Shown here: piece by piece, positions 53,835 through 63,200 of the stretch
Numbering within the stretch: the first letter of the stretch is position 1
How the letters are laid out: the number at the start of each line of letters is the position of its first letter
Source of the DNA: an uncultured Vampirovibrio sp.
GTDB lineage: Bacteria; Cyanobacteriota; Vampirovibrionia; Gastranaerophilales; Gastranaerophilaceae
Assembly (NCBI GenBank): GCA_910583725.1
Contig: CAJTXZ010000017.1
Coordinates: 5,000-68,999, forward strand
Reading direction: 5' to 3'
DNA length: 64,000 nucleotides
The notes under the pieces: generated by a model
What the model saw: the letters and a program-made list of their open reading frames with translations, nothing else
The model's database searches: none
Told to the model about the DNA's origin: nothing
Made by a program: the position numbers and the translations under genes

Positions 53835-53951
53835 TAAATTCCCTTTGTTTGCTACCAGATTACCATAAAAATAAAAAAAATTCTTATTGAAAGTTGAAAG
53901 TGCACTGTTTTGGTTAATGTGCGCCTTGTTTTTATAAAAAATTTTATTATG

Positions 53952-53990
53952 TAAAAAAAGGGTATTGAAAAGGTTACAAAATCAATACCC
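53952..53990 (-). terminator. Terminator hairpin, T-run on the minus strand
   Basis: GGGTATTGA / TCAATACCC arms with an A-run on the plus strand (T-run on the minus strand). It would stop transcription from the glycine-rich gene before the 636-residue gene start. Confidence 0.65.
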
Positions 53991-54353
53991 AAAATAAGTT
54001 GTTTATCTAAATTTTTACAAGGTTATGCGTTCATATGTATTACCTGGCTTGCTATTGTCTATCCGGCGCGGTTTTAAGGTTTTAGTCCCAAGCGTTTGTC
54101 TTTTTTGCCTTAGAGCCTTAGGATGATGAATATATAAATACCCTGCATATATTTTTGCGCGGCATTAAATGTATTAATTTTGTATTTAATATTTATTCAT
54201 AACATTTAACCAAGCCAAAACCTATATATACAGAATATTTGTACCTTATACAGGTAAGGAAAATTTGAAATGCTGCAATAAGACTGATAATGTGTTGCAG
54301 CATTTCGTAAAAATTGCATTTCGTAAAAATTTTTCCAAAAAGTGCCCTTGAAA
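53991..54353. other. Spacer with a 12-bp perfect hairpin
   Basis: GAAATGCTGCAA / TTGCAGCATTTC at 54267-54306, overlapping a direct repeat of GCATTTCGTAAAAATT. No ORF. Likely a 3' processing or termination structure of the glycine-rich gene. Confidence 0.5.
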
Positions 54354-57300
54354 TCATCTATACCATTCAAGTATTATTTTTCCATTTGAGCCCCTTCCTC
54401 CTGTTGTTGGGTTATTTGTTATGTTGCTTCCTGAGGATGAATTTACCTGCCCGAGGTCTCTAATTGCAGCTCCGCCGCCACCTGCGCCATAGTTGTTTTC
54501 TGTTTCTGCATTTTTACCGTTAGCATTATCACCAGCGTCCTGTATGCCGCCCTCAGCGCCGGCTCCTATTATTTCTTTCTTTACCTCGTTTCCTTCTTTG
54601 TCAATTACTGTGTATTTATATCCTGCAAAGTTTGCTCCCTTGCCGCCTGTGGCTCTTTCGGCGTCACCACCTTCTATTCCTTTTGTGCAGCGCTTTTTAT
54701 CATTAATAAAGTTTTTACCAATCGTTTGACATATGTTTGAAACACTTCCTCCTTTTCCGTTTATAAGTGCGCCTGTTGATGTGTTAACAGAAACATTGCC
54801 TCCTGCGCCTCCGCCGCCTGCTTTGATGTCACCAAACACCGTGTCTCCGCCTTTATTAGCAGATATTACAGCATTGTTCAAGATATATGCGCCTTTTCCG
54901 CCTTTGCCAATCCTGAATTTCACTGCCTGATTGCTTTTCACGGATATACTATATGTTAGAATATTTCCACTGGCGCCTCCGCCTCCGGCACCTGTTTCTG
55001 CCAGCTTATATGCGCTGTTTGCAGTATCCCAATATTTATTCCAAGCTATTCTTGCATATCCGCCGGAGCCCTTTCCTCCTTTAGCTAGGCCATATCCGCC
55101 ACCCCCGCCGCAGCCATAACCTGTTGCGTCTTTACCGTTTGGTGAAGCTTCTGTGCCGCCAGCACCGGGCGTGCAGGTTCCCGTGAAGGGTGTAGTCGTT
55201 GTACCGCCACGCCCGCCAATAGAATTGTTGGGATATGTAATAACACCTAGTGTTGTTGAATTTCCTGCGCTTAGTCCATCTGTAGTGGAAAAACCACGGA
55301 CAGTGATTGCATCTTCTATTAAAGGCGAGCCGCCTGTAATACCTCCATGGGCTCCGTAGTACGGGGGTGCGCTCCAACCTAATGTATACCCTGTCGGAGA
55401 ACCGCCATATGTGCCTGAAACGCCAAGTGCGTTTGTTGTTGCCAATAGCACAGTATTATTACTACTTTTTATAAGTTTACTTAAAACCGCACCATCATTA
55501 TTTGCACCTTTTCCTGTTGTCGCAGCCGTTATTGTGCCATTGCTTTCGATTTTTCCAGGATTGCCGCCTGCAGCCCCCCTGCCTATTAAAACAGATAGCG
55601 TATCATTTGGTATGACTTGAACTTTTTGTATAGGTACAATCTGTCCGGAACCTCCGCCGCCTCCCCCGGGACCATATGATAAATAAGATATTCTCATAGC
55701 ACCAGATTTTCCGGTTTCACCGCGATATGAAAAGGTATGTTTTTCTGCTACATGGCTATAGTTATAGTAACCTGCGCCACCGTTGCAATGATTTGTATCA
55801 AATATTGTTGACGCTGTATAGCCTGCACCATTGCCACCATCTGCGCCATGTGCTATATAGCTTCTGCCGCCCACTCCGCCATTGCCGCCACCCGTGCCTC
55901 CCCCTCCTCCGCCACCGCCACCGGAGCCGTGTACTAATGAGCCAGAGGTTGTTTCATAATCACCATTGTAAAACTCTGGCTTTCTTTTAACCATTGCACC
56001 ATTTGAATATATTATGTCATCTATTGCACCGCCTCCGCCTCCGCCTCCGCCGGCTGCAATCGCTAAAATGTTATCCCTTGTACCGAATATTGTGGCACCA
56101 CCTCCGCCGCCGCCACCTCCGCCGCCGCATCCGCCGCCTCCACCTCCGCCGCCATAACCCGTACTACTCCCGCCGCCTCCGCCGGCACCCTGAGCATGCG
56201 GAATAAGATTTCCATTTTTATATCTTGCATCAAACCAATATGATAGTCCCCCTGATGTGGCGCCTTGCCCGCCAGCAGAGTTTGTTCCTAATTTGCCATG
56301 CGCTCCATCAGTGTTTGATGCCTGTAGTGTATCACCTCTTTCGCCGCCATACCCAAAAAAGGAATTTAACCCTATTGCTCCTCCGCCTGCGCTGCCGCTC
56401 CTACCACCTCTGCCGCCATGACCTCCGGAATCAGCCCAATAGTCTGCTCCTCCTCCGCCACCTGCTCCATTACCTCCGTCAGAACCTTTGGCAAGTGTAG
56501 GACCGCCGCCTCCGCCGCCACCGCCTCCGCCAATTATTATGTTCTGGTCTGCTGAATTATTTATATAAACTGCCTTATTAAATATATAACCGCCTCCGCC
56601 ACCATTACCACTTGCAGAGGTGCTCGTAAAATTACCACCATTTCCAACGCCACCTGCACCGCCTCCTCCGCCACATGCGGTTATCAATGCATATTTGTTT
56701 TGCGCAATTTCTGGTACATTCCAAGTGTAATTGCCAGGCGACGCGTAGTTGACATCTTGTGCATATTGCCCTCCTGCACCGCCTCCGGCGCCGCCTGAAA
56801 TCAGTGTGGTTTCAATGGTTCCCGTCATTGCAGGTACGGTGAAAGTGTTTGTGGTGCCAGCATTTGTAAATTCAACAAAGCCTGCAGCCGGTGCTGCGCC
56901 GCCTCCACCGCCTGCACCTATGACTGTGACATTCATATAGCCTGTATATCCGCCCGGCACAGTGTATTCACCCTCGCAATACTCGCTGCCGTCTGTGTCA
57001 GTCTTTATTTCAGAGCATTCTTCAGAGCCGTATTCTATCTCGTAGGTGTGTTTTGTGCCGCCTGCTGCCACCATATTTCCAGTGATATTAACATTTTCGG
57101 TGAATTTTTTTGTCATAACCGGTGCTAGTGCTGCAAGTAAAAGTGAGGCGACAAGAAGGGCCATAAGCATCTCTGTGAGGGAGAATGCCGCAATTTTTTG
57201 AAAAACGTTCCGCGCATGTTTGGATTTTTCAAAATGGGTATCATTTGAAGGCGTAAACCAGCTTGTTATAAGGCTTGCGGGGCACAATGATTTATCAGCA

Positions 57301-57491
57301 TGCCTAAAGACCGGCTTACTGTCTTTTTTTGTACCTTGTTTTAAGCGTGAAACTTCTGCTGCAGCTCTTTTTTGGCTGACATTTTTGTTTTGAATGCCTG
57401 TCAGTACTGCATTTTGCGCCTTTCTTTTGATAAAAAGCCTATGAAAGCAGGCAAATAGAGCCTTTTTAGGCTTTGAACAACTTTTCTTCAT
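54354..57491 (-). CDS. Giant glycine-rich protein with type IV prepilin-like leader
   Basis: About 1045 residues. The first 102 are basic and Cys/Lys-rich, unusually long for a prepilin leader. Then comes a prepilin cleavage site A/FSLTEML with glutamate at +5 and a hydrophobic helix (LMALLVASLLLAALAPV). Residues about 180-680 and 790-1040 are dense in Gly, with runs of 6-10 Gly mixed with Ala, Ser and Asn, broken by phrases such as YTVPGGYTGYMNVTVIGAG. The helix marks a pilin-like, membrane-extracted protein; the Gly-rich part would be an extended, disordered or fibre-forming surface domain. I preferred ATG 57491 to the TTG 9 bases upstream. The plus-strand ORFs here are shadows of GC-rich codons. 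Confidence 0.75.
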   Translation of the reverse strand: MKKSCSKPKKALFACFHRLFIKRKAQNAVLTGIQNKNVSQKRAAAEVSRLKQGTKKDSKPVFRHADKSLCPASLITSWFTPSNDTHFEKSKHARNVFQKIAAFSLTEMLMALLVASLLLAALAPVMTKKFTENVNITGNMVAAGGTKHTYEIEYGSEECSEIKTDTDGSEYCEGEYTVPGGYTGYMNVTVIGAGGGGGAAPAAGFVEFTNAGTTNTFTVPAMTGTIETTLISGGAGGGAGGQYAQDVNYASPGNYTWNVPEIAQNKYALITACGGGGGAGGVGNGGNFTSTSASGNGGGGGYIFNKAVYINNSADQNIIIGGGGGGGGGGPTLAKGSDGGNGAGGGGGADYWADSGGHGGRGGRSGSAGGGAIGLNSFFGYGGERGDTLQASNTDGAHGKLGTNSAGGQGATSGGLSYWFDARYKNGNLIPHAQGAGGGGGSSTGYGGGGGGGGCGGGGGGGGGGATIFGTRDNILAIAAGGGGGGGGAIDDIIYSNGAMVKRKPEFYNGDYETTSGSLVHGSGGGGGGGGGTGGGNGGVGGRSYIAHGADGGNGAGYTASTIFDTNHCNGGAGYYNYSHVAEKHTFSYRGETGKSGAMRISYLSYGPGGGGGGSGQIVPIQKVQVIPNDTLSVLIGRGAAGGNPGKIESNGTITAATTGKGANNDGAVLSKLIKSSNNTVLLATTNALGVSGTYGGSPTGYTLGWSAPPYYGAHGGITGGSPLIEDAITVRGFSTTDGLSAGNSTTLGVITYPNNSIGGRGGTTTTPFTGTCTPGAGGTEASPNGKDATGYGCGGGGGYGLAKGGKGSGGYARIAWNKYWDTANSAYKLAETGAGGGGASGNILTYSISVKSNQAVKFRIGKGGKGAYILNNAVISANKGGDTVFGDIKAGGGGAGGNVSVNTSTGALINGKGGSVSNICQTIGKNFINDKKRCTKGIEGGDAERATGGKGANFAGYKYTVIDKEGNEVKKEIIGAGAEGGIQDAGDNANGKNAETENNYGAGGGGAAIRDLGQVNSSSGSNITNNPTTGGRGSNGKIILEWYR

Positions 57492-57664
57492 AATAAACAA
57501 TTTCCCTAAATTCTATTTAATACAACAACTTTTTATAGAAAATTATATTTAATGCATTATATTCTATATGTATTAGATATAATTGTCAACAAAAATTATT
57601 TTAATGGATTATATAAAAATTGCACAAACGGGCTAGAATATAATAATAGCAATGTATTTAGCGT

Positions 57665-58012
57665 ATGATGGCGGATATAAAAATGGCAGAAAATATAAAT
57701 GTAAAAAAGATGCTCGGTGCAAGAATTCAGGGAATAAGAAAATCGTTGAAACTCACTCAGGAACAGCTTGCAGAGCGTATTGGCATGGAGCCTCAGAATG
57801 TTTCGATGATTGAGACGGGCAGAAATTATCCAACACCCGAAAATTTGGCAAAAATAGCCCAAACCCTTGGTGTGGATGTGTTTGAGCTATTTATTTTTGG
57901 CGAACAAAAATCTCTTGCTGCCATGCGCAAATTTATAATATCAGAGGTCAACAGAAGCAGTAAAACAACAAAAATTTTATTTAACTTTTGCAGGTCTATA
58001 AACCAAGCGTAG
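57665..58012 (+). CDS. XRE-family transcriptional regulator
   Basis: A 115-residue DNA-binding protein. A helix-turn-helix of the Cro/C1 type is plain at residues about 17-75 (RIQGIRKSLKLTQEQLAERI, then SMIETGRNYPTPENLAKIA and LGVDVFELF). The last 35 residues are basic and not part of the HTH. It lies divergently upstream of the glycine-rich gene, 173 bases from its start, and may control it. A terminator hairpin follows. Confidence 0.88.
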   Translation: MMADIKMAENINVKKMLGARIQGIRKSLKLTQEQLAERIGMEPQNVSMIETGRNYPTPENLAKIAQTLGVDVFELFIFGEQKSLAAMRKFIISEVNRSSKTTKILFNFCRSINQA

Positions 58013-58061
58013 AGAGGATTATAGGCGGTTTACAATAAAAATATTTATAAACGTGCAGTTA

Positions 58062-58102
58062 AAATTAGAATACCATAATAGCTGATTTTGGTATTCTAAT
58101 TT
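58062..58102. terminator. Bidirectional terminator between convergent genes
   Basis: AAATTAGAATACCA / TGGTATTCTAATTT perfect 14-bp arms, serving the XRE gene and nadE. Confidence 0.8.
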
Positions 58103-58137
58103 GGGTGAATTAAATTTTTCGAAAAACCGCTGAAACC

Positions 58138-60102
58138 CTAGTAAAACTTGAGTTTTGAGGTTATTGGCTGGTTGTATTCTGTTTTGTTTATCGAACGGGC
58201 GTCAACAATAGGCGCAGGGGGCATTATAGACCATTTGAAGAGTGCTGTTTGCATTCTGCGGAAAAATTTGTCCAACCACGCGATTTTAGTGGCTTTTGGG
58301 GTATTATTTTTGGCTTCGTAAAGAAATGTTTCAGAAAGCATCTCTTCCTTACTCTGGTGCAGGTTTTCAAGCCTCCATATGACCTCATCCAAGAATTCAT
58401 AAGGCATTAGGGCATCTTCTGCAAGGAGCGGTTTGCCGGTTTTTGGGTCAATGGCAAGCTCGGCACCTGGCGGTTTGGTTAAAATGGCCTCAGGGATTGC
58501 GTTTCTGCTTAGTCTATTTCTGTTAAGCCAGCGGGCGAGCGCAAAAAGCTTTGTTTTTGTCACATCGGCAATTGGGGCAAAGCCTCCGGACATATCGCCG
58601 TTTATTGTGGCATAGCCCATATATAGTTCCGATTTGTCAGAAGTGGCTATTGGCATAGCTTTCGGGAATTCATTCGCTATTCCCCAAAGGATTGTGGCGC
58701 GGCTTCTTGCCTGGATATTGTCGTTTGTGAGCGACGCCTCAAAACGGTCATACCACTTGGTTTCCACTTTTTCAAACACCTCATCAAGCGTGTCCCTGCC
58801 GGCCTTGAACATCTTTGATATCGGGATTTGCGCGAAATTAACGCCTAAATTGTCACATAATTCTTTAGCGTCAGATTTACTGGCTTCTGATGTGATGCTT
58901 GATGGCATAGAAATGGCAAAAACGTTCTCAGCTCCAAGTGCATCTGTCAGCAAAACGCAGGTGACAGAAGAGTCTAACCCCCCTGACACGCCTAAAACTG
59001 CCCGTTTGAAGCCGTTTTTATGAAAGTAATCCCTGATAGAGCTAGTGATAGTGAGGTATGTACGCTCTAAATCCGGCTCATAATCAAGACTGAAGGCCTT
59101 TTGCGAGGTTAAAGTTTTTTCCAAGCCCTCGGGAAGGGCATAAATACGGTTAATATCCTCTCTATTCGGGCATTTTACGGGTGGGTGAACGATGAAAAAC
59201 TGCTCCTCGAAAGACTTTGCACGTGCTACAATCTTGCCATTGCAGTCATAGAGCCTGCTTGCACCCTGGAAAGTTATGTTATCAACCGCACCTACCTGAT
59301 TCACGTACGCGATAGGCATCTGATATTTTTTGCTCACAAAAGACAACATGTTGTGAAGCAATTGTTCTTTTTTTGCGCGGGTGGGTGAAGAGGAGCAATT
59401 GATGATTAAATCAGGCTTTTGCTCCTTTATAATTTTATCCACGGGGTCGAAACTGTAGACAGGGTGGTCAAAAAAGTCTTTATCGGACCAGTTTTCTTCG
59501 CAGATGATAACTCCCACGCGGTTTTTGCCGATTTGTATGATTCTTTCAGAGGAGTCAAATTCTGCGGACTGAAAATATCTGGCGTCGCTAAACTCAGAAT
59601 AGACGGGCAATAGCGTCTTTCTTATTATAGTTTCGATTTTTTTGTTTGATAAAACTGCGACAGAATTAAAATATCGCTTACCTATATAAAACCGGTTGAA
59701 TTCGCAAAATCCAACCAGCACCTTGGTTTTGCCGGTGCATTTAGCTAATTTTTCAAGATATTCAATGTTTTTTTCAACTAGTTTTGGGTATCTATCTATT
59801 ATATCAAAAACGGGATAACCAAGCAAAAACAGCTCAGGAAAAGCTATTGCACCCACTTTTAGGTCATTTGCCCATTCAATGTATTTTTTTGCCTTGTTAA
59901 AATTATATTCAACATCGCCCACAATAGGGTCAACCTGCGCCAGCACAATGGTTTCCGGGGTTAAAATGGGTTTAATTTTTGCTATGATATCTTTTTTTGC
60001 TTCGGCTGAAAGTTCTTCCGGTGCTTCGCTTTTACCGTAGTTCCCGCCGCAAAATTCCTGGTTTGAAAGTTCTTTTTTTATATAATTTGTAATATCAAGC
60101 AT
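58138..60102 (-). CDS. nadE: Glutamine-hydrolysing NAD+ synthetase
   Basis: About 654 residues. The N-terminal nitrilase-like amidase (AFPELFLLGYP with the glutamate, KTLLPVYSEF with the lysine, VGVIICEENWSD with the catalytic cysteine) releases ammonia from glutamine. The C-terminal synthetase has the P-loop LGVSGGLDSS, SRATILWGIAN, STDKSELYMGY-like TSDKSELYMGYAT and GGFAPIADVTKT. It makes NAD+ from deamido-NAD+. I set the start at ATG 60102 (MLDITNYIKK); the longer frame adds unsupported residues. Convergent with the XRE gene. Confidence 0.93.
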   Translation of the reverse strand: MLDITNYIKKELSNQEFCGGNYGKSEAPEELSAEAKKDIIAKIKPILTPETIVLAQVDPIVGDVEYNFNKAKKYIEWANDLKVGAIAFPELFLLGYPVFDIIDRYPKLVEKNIEYLEKLAKCTGKTKVLVGFCEFNRFYIGKRYFNSVAVLSNKKIETIIRKTLLPVYSEFSDARYFQSAEFDSSERIIQIGKNRVGVIICEENWSDKDFFDHPVYSFDPVDKIIKEQKPDLIINCSSSPTRAKKEQLLHNMLSFVSKKYQMPIAYVNQVGAVDNITFQGASRLYDCNGKIVARAKSFEEQFFIVHPPVKCPNREDINRIYALPEGLEKTLTSQKAFSLDYEPDLERTYLTITSSIRDYFHKNGFKRAVLGVSGGLDSSVTCVLLTDALGAENVFAISMPSSITSEASKSDAKELCDNLGVNFAQIPISKMFKAGRDTLDEVFEKVETKWYDRFEASLTNDNIQARSRATILWGIANEFPKAMPIATSDKSELYMGYATINGDMSGGFAPIADVTKTKLFALARWLNRNRLSRNAIPEAILTKPPGAELAIDPKTGKPLLAEDALMPYEFLDEVIWRLENLHQSKEEMLSETFLYEAKNNTPKATKIAWLDKFFRRMQTALFKWSIMPPAPIVDARSINKTEYNQPITSKLKFY

Positions 60103-60268
60103 GGTGTTTTTACCTGTCCTGTCTGTATTTTCAGTATTTTTACAAGCTAAAGTATACCATAAAAGTAATTTTAGGGTATTAATCACCAAAAATCCTTATG
60201 GGCAAGGCTTTTTGCGCTCGAAAATTCTGTGGCTCATAAGAACACAGCTTAAGGCGGGTATGGAAAAA

Positions 60269-63200
60269 TTATCTTTTGCGGCCGAATAATCTTTTAAGAA
60301 GACCCGGTTTTTTAGTGATTTCAGAGGTATCGGTTTCTTCTTCACTGTAGTATTGCTGCATTCTTTCCTGCAATGCCTTGTCGTCTTGATTTTTCTGTGC
60401 CAAGCCAGACGTTTCTGCTGTCATTTGGCTTTTTATAGCGGCAGTTTCTTGCGCTGGAAGTTGCGTACTGCCTGCCTTTTCTGTTAATTCGTGGTTTCGC
60501 GCTAAGAAATTTTCTGTCATTTCGGCCAATTTATCAAGGGGTTCCTGCATTTTCTGCATTTCCTCTTCGTTGCGCGCTGCAAGCTCGCTTAAGGCCCCTT
60601 GCAATTTATTTATAACATTTATAGCGGCATCGGTGTTTTTCATATATGCATTTGTAAAGCGGTGGAACTCATCATCCATATATTCTAATAAATTTGAAAC
60701 AGAACTGCGGCCGTATAGATAGCCTTTAAAGCTATCTGGAGCAATGTTTAATATATACTCTATGTTAACAAGCCCAAGTTCTTTGGTTAAGTCCGTACAT
60801 CTTTTTGCAAGATAGGCCCTTTGTTCATCCGAAATATGTTCGGGCAAATTGCCAACAACACATAGAAGTAAATCATGTTTCAGGTTTTTATGAAGCTTAT
60901 CATCATATTCTTTGCCAAAGAAATATTTTCCTGAAAATCTGTTTAGGTCATAATAATTATCTTTCATTATTTCTGCCGTTTTTGTTTTTTCCTGCATTAG
61001 CCTTTCAACAACTCTTGGCATATAGCTATAACGAAGCTCCTCATTCTTTGAATATGCAATACCGAGCGGAGTTTCAGGCTCGCCAAAAAGATCATAGAAA
61101 TCAAATGGGGATTGCTTGGGTATTATTTCGCGCTGTTTTTCAGGCTGCCCGGCTGAAATCTTGCTAACCCCCTCCGCTGAGGCAGTTTGCGTGTTATCAA
61201 TAACCCCTGATACGCCGGATGTAATACGGGTTTTAGCCGGATTTTCAGAATTGCGGGAGATTTCACGTTCTGCAATGCCTTTTAACTGTGATATTATGTG
61301 CTCAATACTTAAAGAGCCCTCCTGCTGTGATAATAAATCATCAAGCGCTTCCATGCCATTTACTTCTTTTGTATTTACTATTGCAGAAAGTTCGTCAGCT
61401 GAAAAATCGCTTAAGTGCTTAATATTATTCGGGAAATTTTTCAGGGCAGTTTCAGGGAGGGTGCTTATGTGGTCAAAATATTTGCCTTTAAGTGCATTAT
61501 ATGCTGTTTCATTAGTGTTTAAAAGTAATGTAAAGATTTCATTATCAGGCAAAGAGGCTGCATAGTTCGCTATTTTATCTGTACTCATTGTTTCTGCGGA
61601 CACTACAGGCTGTTCTGTATTTTTCAGTGTTTTATCATAAGAATACGTGCGCACTTCTGTTGGTCTTAAAAATTCGCCTTCTTTTGTTTGAAAACCCGGA
61701 TGGATGGTTTCGGCCACTTTGCCATCCAATGCCTGATTGTCAGTTTTTACAGTGTCAAAAACTGCCATGTATTTTTTATTAAAACTTTCACCTTGATTTG
61801 GCCGTATTGCTTTTATGTTAAATTCATCAGCAAGCATATTTTCTATTTTTGAGTTTAACTCTTTGATTGACGGGGCGTATTCAGGATATTCCGGGTACCT
61901 ACTTGTTAAGTGGAGGTAATCAGGTAGCCAGATTTCATCAATGCTATTCAAAAGAGTGTCAAATATCCTTTTTTCAGCATCCTGTCTGTTCTCGTCGGCA
62001 TACGCCTTGAGGGAGAGAAAGCTTTCATTTTGGCTTATTTCGTCGCGCGAAAGAGATTCTGACAGCTCGTTTATCTGTTGTTCTAATCTTGTTTCAACAT
62101 TCTGTACATCAGAGATTATTGTGCTAATATCTGCGATGCATTTGTCTTGCACGTCTTTTATATGGTATGTTATATCCGAATTCATCTCTGGGTCTTTAAG
62201 TATCATTTGCCCTATTGTTTCATCATATGCGGCTTTTATTTTGTCTAATCTTTGGGTTTGTTTTTTACTGAAAGCTTCTGTTTCCATTTGTACTTCTTTA
62301 AGCAGGGAAGTGACTGCTGAGGGCATACTTTTGGCTGCTTCTTCAAGTGTTTTATCATAGCCATAGGTATAAACCTCTATTGGTCTTAAAAATTCGCCGT
62401 CTTTTGTTTGAAAACCCGGCCTAAACGTTTCGGCCACTTTGCCATCTAAGGACTGATTGCCGGTTTTTACAGTGTCAACAACTGCCATATATTTATGATT
62501 AAAGCTTTCACCCTGATTTAGCCGTATAGTTTTAATACCAAATTCATCAAGAAGAAGTTTTTCTACATTGGAAATCATTTCATTAATTGGCGCAACTTTG
62601 TCAGGGGCTTCCTGCAGGCAGTATTCTTTTTTGCTATCCAGTTTGTCAATTTCGCCTTTTAGTTCTTGAATTATAGTATCTTTTGCTTCTTGCCTTCTTT
62701 GTTCGGCAAGTCCTTCAAGTAGCTTCTTTTCGCCCGCTGCTCCATTATTTTTTATTACATCTTCCAATGATTTTGCAGTATCTTGCGCTGAGGCGGTTTT
62801 TTCATTAACTTTGTTTGTAATTATTTCGCACTGACGCGAGAATGAATGTAATATTTTTGCAGTGTCTTCATCAATGTTTTCGCCTGAATATTTTTGAATT
62901 ATTTCATCATACGCAGCCTGAATTCTGCCCATTATCTGTGTTTGTTCTTCATCAAAGGCTTTTGCTGCTTTTTGAATTTCTTCAAGCAGGGAAGCGCCTG
63001 CTGTTGAAGCCTGTCCTGGAGCGGTTTTTGGGTTTACAAGGATATTTAAGAATTTTTTATCATATGTATAAGTTTTTTCAGGCGTTGTTATATAATTATA
63101 AAGTTGTTCAAGCCCTTCTTTTGATTGAATAATGTTTTTTATGCCGCCAGGGCTAAATTCATCAAAGGCTTTCTCTAATGCTTTGCTATTGCCCGCCTTC

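Noticed and set aside
55132..56940. Series of plus-strand ORFs over the glycine-rich gene
   Set aside because: They are Pro/Ala- and Arg/His-rich antisense shadows of GGN glycine codons; none has a ribosome site or protein family pattern.
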